A model generated the notes under the pieces. That model worked only from the letters and a program-made list of their open reading frames with translations, had not been told where the DNA came from and made no database searches. A stretch of 64,000 nucleotides of DNA from Tubiluchus corallicola (taxonomy: Eukaryota > Priapulida > Priapulimorpha > Priapulimorphida > Tubiluchidae), in the NCBI GenBank assembly GCA_030141605.1, contig JAQGDQ010000044.1, positions 344,001-408,000 on the forward strand, given 5' to 3'. A program made the position numbers and the translations under genes. Below, one piece after another: positions 50,881 to 64,000 of this stretch (positions within the stretch are counted from its first letter, which is position 1; the number at the start of each line of letters is the position of its first letter).

Positions 50881-50924
50881 TATTTTAGGTTTTAATCAAG
50901 CCATAAATGCATTACGGCAATGCT

Positions 50925-51025
50925 AAATTAGAAATCTGAAAAATTTAGCACCTCCGCTGAGACTTAAAATCGAGGCCTTCTGCTTTTCAAGCAGCTAATG
51001 CTTACCATTACATCACAGAGGTGCT
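50925..51025 (-). mobile_element. tRNA-derived SINE, family B (copy 2)
   Basis: On the minus strand CACCTCTGTGATGTAATGGT starts a tRNA-like head (A-box region, a possible anticodon hairpin CTGCTTGAAAAGCAG, a degenerate B-box). The body is shared with 17641-17720 (AATTTTTC, CTAATTTAG). The head's end pairs with GGAGGTG, as a tRNA acceptor stem would. Confidence 0.65.
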
Positions 51026-52317
51026 CTGCGTTTCACATATTTGACTATAGGCCAATAAGAGAATGAATCACATTTCTTCTCTGCACATGTAGTTATATGA
51101 ATGCAAACCTGAGACCTCCATGCCATACGGGTATTTAACTTGCGTTTCTTTAACATTATCCTCCAGTTATGAAATGTGGTGGATATTTCTGAGGATTGTA
51201 GCTGGAGGAATCTTTCTCACGCGTTTTTACTGCATTGTAATTTGTGTTAATAAAGTTGATGCGGTGCTGAAGGTGCACAGTTTCCCTTGTAACTGTCCAG
51301 TGTAATAAATTCTCAAGTTTAATGTCATTTTCAAAACGTCGGGCCTCTAATAATATGTTCTGAAACTGGTATGTGGATTAAAATTTCAAATTACCATGTT
51401 AGTTTACCTATGCCTATTGAAAAAAATCGCTAAATCGTTAAAGAATTTGCACCGTGGCTGTAAAATAGAGCGTAAATAAGCGAATGGCAAGAGACAACCT
51501 ACTTAGAAAAAATAACAATGAGTTTTAACTGCAGTGTGCAAGACAGAAAATTACAAATGAACGAATACTAGCTCCGGTGCATTCTCTTTCTGATTAGCAT
51601 AATCTTAAGCCGACCTGGTGACATTGTAATCAGAAACAGAGAATTTGGAGGTAAAAATTGACTCACTTTTTCATCTTGGCACGAAAATGAGTGTGTTTGA
51701 CAGATTTGGTACGATCTTGTTGGCCATTTTCCCCTATTCATTAGTGTCAGTATTTTCCCAACAACTTGTTATGAAGACATTGACGCTTGAAGAACAGTGA
51801 GGTCTTTGTATGTAGTTTTTCTTTGAAGCACAGAAATGCGGTTGCAGGGTGTCATCTTTTCTACAAACATTGGCACATGACTTCACTTAGTTGAAATTAG
51901 TTGTGGCCAAAAGTTTAGCATCGTATTTATACAGGTTGTCCCAAGCTTGCAAATATACTAGATTGTTACAACGGTGTCTGTTAAATATTTTCTTGCGGTT
52001 CTAGTTATCACGTAGTGTTATTTATTAAAGAATTCCACAGCTAAGAAACCCGAGAGATAAAACCCGAAGAGACCCGATTCTGGGATGTTGTATTATGACC
52101 ATATTACTGTCAATGTTTCTCTATGCAGGTAAACATAACAGGGTCATGCACCAGCAAATTTTGTGCAAAATGTTTCGACAATCTCCTGTTTAAATTAGAC
52201 ATTTAAACACAATTGATCAACGGTTAACTATTTTTAAACAAGATGACCAATGATGTAAGAAACACGCAATTGTTAATTGTTTAAACCATTTATTACCACA
52301 AAAACGAAATCAAGTTA
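51026..52317. other. Non-coding stretch
   Basis: No gene or mobile element recognised. A 61-codon plus frame at 51120-51305 has no support. Confidence 0.5.
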
Positions 52318-52420
52318 TTTAAGGCCTAAGCCGTCTAACTTGAGTAAAAGTTCCCTTGTTCAAATCCTGTCTCAGTACTAACCTTTTCACATTCGAATTT
52401 GATAATAAAAATTTAATACT
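52318..52420 (+). mobile_element. tRNA-like SINE fragment
   Basis: A tRNA-like arm with B-box TTGTTCAAATCCTG preceded by GTCTAACTTGAG. AATAAAAATTTAATACTAG follows. Family not assigned. Confidence 0.4.
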
Positions 52421-52501
52421 AGTGGCAATCGCGCCTAGTGTTATTAGTGGCAGTGTTTAAAATTTAATCACTGCCACAATGATAATAATAGCGATAAGAT
52501 A

Positions 52502-52682
<181 letters not shown>

Positions 52683-52734
52683 GATAAAGGCGACTGATGA
52701 TGGTGATGATGATGACGACGACAAGAAAGACGAC

Positions 52735-52810
52735 TATTGTTAATTTAATTTCAGTGCAAGTACATAATTGCCGTGACTCGAACTGACGAACTGCTTGAGG
52801 CACCCTGAAA
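52735..52810 (-). mobile_element. tRNA-like SINE fragment
   Basis: On the minus strand CAGTTCGAGTCACGG resembles a B-box with flanking stem. It sits next to the (AAT)n tract. Short, low confidence. Confidence 0.35.
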
Positions 52811-54417
52811 GTGTCCAGTATCCTTTATCAATGAAACATCTTTTATTACGAATGCTGCAGAAAAATAATTTTACCTTATAATCTATTTATACTAGTTATT
52901 ACATTTCGTTGTATTTGCGCTTTCCCAAATCTCAGCCGTTTTCTAATCTCTCTTTATTTTTTGCTTACTCTCAAATTCTTTGGCAACCTGTTATTCCTAT
53001 TACGTTGCTCCCGTTTTCAAGATCTTCAAAAGTCAATCGTTATTTCCGATCCGTATTTTCTTAGATTACAATTTGAAAGGCGGTTGCCAGAATAGTTAAG
53101 GTCCGCCCTCTTCTCACACCTCAAAAGTTTCCACGAGATTTGTGTCTGGTAGTCTACCAGAAGCTATAATCCTCGTATTCTAACTCGTATTTATCTTGTA
53201 ACAATGCATTAAATCGGAATCCCCATAATTTCTGGTGTTGCACACTTGGCGTGGCGGAATGATACATGTTTTTGTTAAAGAATTCAGTCAATTCATGTAT
53301 GTATACAAATCCGCGAAGTAGTGCTTAAAACGGTTTTTAAGCACTGATGTTTTTATAGAAAAGCAGCCGCTACCAAATTTCACTGTAGCATCAATTTTAA
53401 AGTACTTTAACCGCCTTTCTCCTATGTAACTTTCTCTCTCTGGTGCACCACGACATCCAGTTCCGCGTAATCTCAGGTAAAATAATGACAGTAATAATAT
53501 TGACCTTGTTCTGTGCACGCCGCCGTACAAATAAGTGGTTAGGGAAGAGACTGGATCCAGTTATGTGAACATGACATGTCATGAGAATGATATCAATCGT
53601 TAGTACGTGATAGTGTTTTTTGAAAGATTTGGAAAATCTGTACACAATAGTGGTCATTTTAACCCGCACCGCAGGGCGCACGCGCACGTCCTATGGGGTA
53701 CATGTAATCATCTATGAGCCTGGCTCGTGATAAAGTTTTTGTTTGGAAGAATTTAAGTAGAACGCGACTTGAATGAACGTACAGCATCTTCACATAAAGT
53801 TGTTTTGCATTCCTTACTTGTTTTTGTGAAAACATAATTATGACATTGAACTGTCAAATTAAGAACTAGAGTAGAACAGATTTTTTTACATGGAGTACAG
53901 CTAAATTCTATACACTTACAATGGTCTGTAAGTCACTAACGTGGCCCCTCTCTTAAGGTGTTTAAATTTATCAGCTAATATAAGATGGAGTAGTAGCTGA
54001 ATGGTTAGTTTGCGTGCTATGCAACTGAAGTTAAGCAATGCCGAGCCTGACAAATGAACTGCTGGGTGAACCCGAATGTGATTACGATTCGGTCTATTCT
54101 GTCATCTTATTCTTGCAATTGAGGACAGTTTAGGTCTCGCCGCATTGGATAGTCTTTGTCTTTCAGCGATGCATCTTGGGGTTTAGAGTGCCTAACAGTG
54201 GAAGAAAAAACCGTGTGCTGCAAGACTTTGTCAAAAAAGAATGAATATTATGAGCATCTATTAAACTAAAAAACGTCGTTGTGGTTAGTTGAAATATAAG
54301 GGGAAAGCCAAAAATATTCACGTGTGGCCCTTCTTATAAATGTCTCACTCATTTTGCCGAACATAATAATTGTAAGTTTTGCAATCTGCCTTTTGTATAT
54401 ATAAGAAATATATATAG
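52811..54417. other. Non-coding stretch with a possible tRNA-like SINE
   Basis: At about 53990-54040 TAGCTGAATGGTTAG fits a tRNA A-box; a B-box is not clear. Otherwise no gene is seen. Confidence 0.35.
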
Positions 54418-54466
54418 ACACACACACACACACACGCACGCACGCACGCACGCACACACACACATA
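54418..54466. repeat. (CA)n / (CGCA)n microsatellite
   Basis: Short CACA and CGCACGCA tract, flanked by AT repeats. Confidence 0.9.
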
Positions 54467-54939
54467 TGTATGTATATGTAATATAATATATTTATGTACC
54501 TTTTTTGCCATAAAATTGATTAAAATAAAATGACAATTCTCAACGTTAAAAATATTTTTATATATCTGTTTGTTTATTGAACCACCGTTACATACATTAC
54601 GTTATAAACAAAGAAACAAGACAGATTTAATCAACAGTGAAAAAACATTTACCAAAAAGCAAAATCCTCTTACAAAAGAATGTTGTTGCTCGAGCGTACA
54701 GAACCAGTAACAATTAATTCATACAAGTACTAAAAATAGTTATCACAACAATGTTGCACAATGTCAAATCAATATCTGTTGCAGATAATAACTCTTTATA
54801 CAATTGTATCTAGATTTTGTTTAGACAATAACTCATTTATAGTCTGAAAGGCTGATTCCAAAAAAACTACAATAATCTTGCATAATTCGATATCTTGACT
54901 ACTCATTAAAAAGACAAATTTATCATTATCATTTGGTAT

Positions 54940-55020
54940 GACTTTGGTATGGTATGATATTGTATGGTATGGTATGGTATGATATGGTACGGTATGGTAC
55001 GGTATGGTATGTTATGGTAA
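54940..55020. repeat. (GGTAT)n microsatellite
   Basis: Imperfect pentanucleotide repeat GGTATGGTATGGTATGAT. Confidence 0.9.
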
Positions 55021-56550
<1,530 letters not shown>

Positions 56551-56661
56551 TCTGTTATTCCTCCTCACTCTTACTCTCTTTCTCCTTCTTTCTTTCTCTT
56601 TGTCGCTCCTCCTTTCTTTCTCTATTTCTCTGTCTCTGTTTTTTCCTCTTATTTCTCGCCT

Positions 56662-58205
<1,544 letters not shown>

Positions 58206-58877
58206 CAGAAATTGCTGCGCCTGCTGGTTACAGTAAGTGTGATCATTATGAATATGATTTAGGGCAGTTATTATCTAACATCCAAGCACAATTTTGTAAA
58301 AAAGAATAGTCTCTTTGTACACCAGACTGTCAATGGCTCATTATTACCACACGTCGTTTTTTTAGTTTCACCTGCGCAATTGACATTCCATTTCGAAGCT
58401 CCTGCAACAGGATGCCCGTTTGTAATTACGTACAGTGGATTCAGCATTTCGGGCAAAGGAAACGGCAACAATGAACCGCAAAGATCGACGAACTATGGTA
58501 CTACATGGATGTAAAGTCACAGTTCTAAATAGAATGCTTGCTGAAACAAACTTTTTGGAAGCATGGTAGCCCCCTATGTTGATATTAAAAGAATTTTTAA
58601 TGCGTTATCTTTGTTATCGATATCATGCGTCACCACAGTTCATACGTGGCGTCATCTACTGAAATTAGTTTTAAAATTACGTTTAAAGCAACACAACCAG
58701 AGCACTTTTAACAGATTCACACAGAAGATCCAGCCGTATGACGGGGGGAGGGGGGGGTCGCAAAAACGCTTAATGCACTTTTTAATTTACACTACAAAGC
58801 TTTCTGATACAAAAAGTAATACTTTCTAAGCACTTTTTGGAGAACGTGCCGAATATATATATATATATATTATAATA

Positions 58878-58938
58878 TAACACCTCTATACAGTATAATA
58901 TAATATATATTTATATTATGCTGTATAGAGGCGTTGTA
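58878..58938. repeat. Hairpin-forming inverted repeat
   Basis: Arms AACACCTCTATACAG and CTGTATAGAGGCGTT (one mismatch) enclose an AT-only centre that can extend the stem. It could be a foldback remnant. Confidence 0.75.
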
Positions 58939-59892
<954 letters not shown>

Positions 59893-62690
59893 AAAGTGTG
59901 AACTTGAATGCTAAAATTATTACCATTGTTAACTGTTATGATAATTGAGAACAAAACGTTTCAATGTTATATTACATATTGCCTTGCCTAAGGCCAATCA
60001 TTAGGCCTACAATTGATAAGTAAATTTACACCGTTTTGTAGCTGAAACAAGAGTTTTTATGGAAAGTTTGAGAATCATTTCTAACATTGGTTTTAACATT
60101 TGTTACAAATTTACGTTACTTCGCGTAATTGGATTTAAAACTGCAGAAGTAAGATTCTACTGCATTTTAAAATAATATCCGAGCTGCAAAACTTTATTTG
60201 TTAAATTGATGATTTTAACGAGCCAGGTTAAACATAGGTGTCCATATAACATCTTCATTTTTGTAATCCCGGGTTATCCACCTTAGTAATAATTCACACC
60301 GGACGCGCAGATTTAATACAATTCCCCTGTCATTGTTTAGTGAATTGTTTACTTGCTTATCTCCTTCAAAAGGCCACACGAAATTATCTGATTCTTTCCA
60401 GAGTAAACAATGTTCGTAATAAGTAGTAACACAACCATGGCTGTCCAGAAACCCCAGCTTTCTAAATTTTTTAAAGACTTAACAATTTGCACCGTGTGTA
60501 AGATTTATCCCACGGGTGTTTGTCTAATTCGATTAGTCAAAATGCCAATTCAGGAACTTCTGTTTAATACAATAGCCTAATGCGGAAGGATTTTGCATGC
60601 GGTCATGCAACGCTAATAATAAATTACCATTCTAGTTGTGCTCATAAATATATCAGTGTGTTTTCATGCCCAGTGTTACACTCGAACAATTTTAGTTCCC
60701 TAGCTTGTTATAATCCATTTTTATATAACTTAGATTAAGAAAAATTGAAATACTACTCTGAAATGATTATACGGCGTTCTACTGTACCTACACTTCACAG
60801 ATATTGTACGGCCATCAAATGAGCTGGAAAATTTTTCATCAATTTTTGCAAAGTTTAGCGCAGTTATAAAGATTATAGGGTTACGATTAAACATGAGTTA
60901 TTTGTTTCGTTAACACTACATTTCGATCTGTGTAAGCAAGAGAAACTAGATGGAGCTAATGGTGAAAGTATACTTAATAAACTTTAGAAAACAAACTTGA
61001 TATTTAAGAAATTGATATTTAAAAATCGTCAAGTTCGGATTGAAACTGCCAACTTGAATTGCAGGCCCAGGATTTACTTCAAAAATCGCGTTTTAGTCTT
61101 GACGTTTGCATTTCTTATTCTCAACAAATATAGAAATTATTTCTTTTATTTCATATTGTTTAGTTTGTAAAATTTGATAATTGCTTGTTTATTTCAATAT
61201 TAGGTTTGAGAACTTTGGAAACCGTTCTTCATTCATTTCCTGACGCTGTTACTATTTAAATTTAGACTAGGCACATAACTGACGTCTAACATAATGTCAA
61301 TCATTTTTCACACAACCCTGCAGCAGGTACGATCAGGACATTTAGCTACAGCTCCGTCTAACACTGTTATGAAAAATGCTCAACTTTTCATTAGTTAGCG
61401 AGAGAAATATTAGCCTGGCTCTAGATTTTAATATTGTGAACTGAAATTGCAAGTGAATTAGTGGAAATTTTTTGGCTACTTGAAGTGTTAATTTCGTTTA
61501 AAAATAGCTGCTGCTCTGCATATTTGTGTTTATGAAAAAGCGCAATCAGTTTGTCTGCTGATCAGACATTAGTTGTGACTGTCATGTTGTTTAGTTTAGT
61601 TTAGCTTAGCTTAGACAGTTGTTGTCCAGCGTGAGCTGTAGTCCCGAATGCTCCTGAACGTTGCTTACGTTACAGCGGGGGCGCAGCGATAGACCAATAT
61701 GTTTGACGTCAATTAATTTGTTGAGCATTTTTAGATTGTCTAACAATAGTAAATTTTTATCTAAATTCTATACAAATTAATACAATGATGTTCACTTATC
61801 ACATATCATTGAAATTTTCCACTGAGTGAGTGACTGACTGAGTGAATGAGTAAAGGGAAAAGTGGGTGTTGTGTACGCGTGAGTGAAGACGTGAGTGAAA
61901 TGTTGAGTGTGCCTATGGCTGGTGAATGGCCTATTGCTTTTGGGACCTCACTAAGGTAAGTTACTATCGTACCATCTATTTGTAGGAACATTTTTAATTT
62001 ATGGAAACGGTCACCCACCCTTTTTCTAGCCGAGTCCACAATTTATCAACTGAATGCACATATGACGCTAACACCATCCATTCTATAGCTGAGCCCATAA
62101 TTTCTCAACTGAATCCGTTTACAAAGCTAAACATTCTTCACGCCTTTTATAGCGCCAATTTTAAACGATTATAATAAATTTATTAGCATAAATATCAGAC
62201 GATTTGAATTTTTTACAATGATGATGCGTATAAACTCAAGTTGCATGTATTATGTAAATGTTAGATACTGATAAACGTGACGGTAATGACAATGATGAGA
62301 TGAAAATTACGCCACTGCAAATCTCTATTAATTTCAGCCTTGAATGGAATTTTAAATGGAAAATCTATTGCAAGTTTGTCAGAGATTAACTGACTATACA
62401 TGTTATTTATCAAATTCGTCGTGACACCCATAGATCTATTATATCAGCATCATTCAAATGAAATTGATTAATGTTACAGGGAGAAAAATCACAAAATGGT
62501 GTTAAAAAGGGCAGTGTAGTGCGAAGTTGTTTATAAGAATATTCTCACTTGATTTATTACTGTACATCCGATTAAAATTATATTGTATTATTACCTGTAT
62601 TTATGTAAAGACTATATAACTGCCCAATTTACCAAATTATACGGCTTTGAGTTCATTTCAGCTGTCATTGCATGATAAGGTAAGGTAAGT
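59893..62690. other. AT-rich non-coding stretch
   Basis: No gene or clear mobile element recognised on either strand. A small GAGT/GACT repeat lies at about 61823-61852. Confidence 0.5.
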
Positions 62691-63310
62691 AGATAAGAAT
62701 GTTTATTTCACGATGCATAACAACAAAAATTGTCTCACTTTCAATATAAATTAGACAACATTATGAGAGGGGCGAAGGAGCAAGCTATCTAGTCGTCCCC
62801 CAGAGCAATTATTACACAGTAATTTATGAAGTTTAAACAATTCTTTACATACTAGATTTGAACGAGTATCTTATACTAAGTATGTACAATTGTTTAAAGA
62901 AATAATAAGCATCAAATAATTTATGTTTGAACAAATATAGCAAATAACAGTTATACATAAATATTTAATAATCAACTTTTTATACTAGACGGAATAGTTG
63001 TGAGCTTACATGTACGTTTTACATTCTGATATTACTCACGCATAACAACAAGTTTATTTGCAACACAGATCTGAGGAGATTACGAATATTTTGATCATTT
63101 TGATTATATTTTATAACTTTTTTAAATTGATATTGATTTAATTCTTTAATATTGGAAGGTTTTTCGTTCCATAGCTTTATAGCGTTAAATGTTGTAGCCT
63201 TCCTAAATACACTAGTTCTATGTGGTATGATATTCCAGTGGTTTAGTGACAACCGTATTGCAACAAGGAACAGCTCGATGAAGGGGGCACAAGAATTCAA
63301 GGAGAGCACA
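62690..63310 (-). mobile_element. LINE remnant: ORF2 C-terminus and 3'UTR
   Basis: On the minus strand the frame 63309-63019 includes IIPHRTSVFRKATTFNAIKL and LWNEKPSNIKEL, matching the PRT...F...LWNxLPxxIK end of non-LTR ORF2 proteins. A 3' UTR of about 320 bp follows, ending GTGAAATAAACATTCTTATC and a CTTAC repeat at 62695-62680. It is truncated at the 5' side. Confidence 0.75.
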
Positions 63311-63675
63311 GAAATCGTCTTATGACCGACAAGAAGTATTTAAAATGTGGCTTTGAGCTCAACCTATCACAACGTTGACCACTTGACAAGAGCCGCGGCA
63401 GCACGACAGTATTGGACCAACATTGGTAGTGACAATATTTTCTAAATATATTTTTTGTCAAGATCCTGACAAGATCGTGACCATAAGGTGACAATATTGT
63501 GTGTTGCCTAGAGGCCCTAGAACTATAGCGGTCTCAAGTAAAAAATGAAAAAATGCATTAAGTTTGGCGAGGCAAAGTGTGATCAAGTAGTGTAATAACA
63601 CTTTATTTGCATAATATAACAAGTGTAGTAAAAAGTATATTAAGACAAATAACATTCAGAATTTAGCACTTAGTA

Positions 63676-63713
63676 ACATCCAGTAAGATATATACTTATA
63701 TCTTACTGGATGT
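63676..63713. repeat. Perfect 17-bp inverted repeat
   Basis: ACATCCAGTAAGATATA and its exact complement are separated by four bases. A further half copy (TGTAAGATACTGGA) follows. Confidence 0.9.
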
Positions 63714-63765
63714 CCTGTAAGATACTGGAGGTACTGGATAAGCACCTCATTATATACCCAGTTTG

Positions 63766-63911
63766 GTTGTCATGGTCACATAGCTGGAGGGTGATCTCAC
63801 TTCTATTTTTGGCATTGTCATGGGAACCAGCTGGGAAGTGCATTTCCAGTCCATTGCTATGGTGATCAGGAGGGCACTATGCGTTGTTATGGCGATTGTT
63901 GTCATGGTAAC
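63766..63911 (+). promoter_or_regulatory. Cluster of five RFX X-box-like motifs
   Basis: GTTGTCATGGTAAC at 63898-63911 fits the X-box consensus GTHNYYATRRNAAC fully. Near matches are GTTGTCATGGTCAC (63766), ATTGTCATGGGAAC (63814), ATTGCTATGGTGAT (63853) and GTTGTTATGGCGAT (63883). X-boxes bind RFX factors at ciliary gene promoters. Any target gene would be outside the window; a repeat origin is possible. Confidence 0.45.
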
Positions 63912-64000
63912 TTAACTACGTAAGGGACAAATTTCTCTCATCCGTAGTACCTATATTAAGTTATTTATTTCAATGGTTCCTTTTATAAAATCGTTTTTAA

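Noticed and set aside
50925-51025. Functional tRNA gene
   Set aside because: A tRNA-like shape can be drawn, but the B-box and several stems are mutated, and the sequence continues into a SINE body shared with another copy.
58271-58471. 66-codon minus frame with several Cys and Trp
   Set aside because: Slightly protein-like but no known motif and no supporting exon structure.
61806-62039. 77-codon minus frame
   Set aside because: No motif, partly over a GAGT/GACT simple repeat.

Overview
This is a window of AT-rich animal nuclear DNA, most likely from an invertebrate. The genes are split by GT-AG introns, microsatellites are abundant, and decayed non-LTR retrotransposons, tRNA-derived SINEs and small inverted-repeat DNA elements fill introns and spacers. 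The sequence alone does not fix the phylum. No prokaryotic or viral gene cluster, CRISPR array or rRNA gene is visible.

Four protein-coding genes could be reconstructed exon by exon with matching splice phases. (1) Minus strand, 653-7893: MFSD12, an MFS transporter of lysosomes and pigment organelles; its 3' exons lie beyond the left edge. (2) Minus strand, 14461-24955: an SLC45 transporter closest to SLC45A3, complete in four coding exons (586 aa). (3) Plus strand, 31518-37297: a 643-aa protein with a J domain, acidic and Lys-rich linker, TPRs, UBA-like segment, RRM, poly-Gln and a CCCH zinc finger, read from two coding exons. (4) Minus strand, 39709-49499: a 1085-aa mucin-like type I membrane protein (signal peptide, Ser/Thr-rich stalk, EGF-like, SEA, two EGF, TM, cytoplasmic tail) in ten coding exons.

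Genes 1 and 2 are head-to-tail. Gene 2 and gene 3 are divergent, separated by about 6.5 kb of repeat-bearing spacer. Genes 3 and 4 converge. Apart from both transporters being MFS members, nothing in the sequence ties the four into one pathway.

Spacers and introns hold: a decayed plus-strand LINE at 8.8-10.2 kb; LINE remnants at 6.2, 10.5, 26.9-27.4, 33.9-34.6, 43.7, 49.7-50.9 and 62.7-63.3 kb; LINE 3' tails at 3.6, 4.4, 17.7, 18.5 and 25.6 kb; two SINE families; hAT-like, piggyBac-like and pogo/Tigger-like non-autonomous elements; and a nested set of insertions filling intron 1 of gene 3. From 51 kb to the right edge no gene is recognised; that part has microsatellites, SINE fragments, a LINE end and a run of RFX X-box-like motifs at 63.77-63.91 kb.

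The most unusual pattern is that three of the splice acceptors found (MFSD12 exon 3, mucin-like gene exon 8, SLC45A3 5' exon) lie inside tandem duplications that cross the intron/exon boundary, so extra copies of the 3' splice site lie upstream in the intron. I found no clear previously undescribed enzymatic or defence system.
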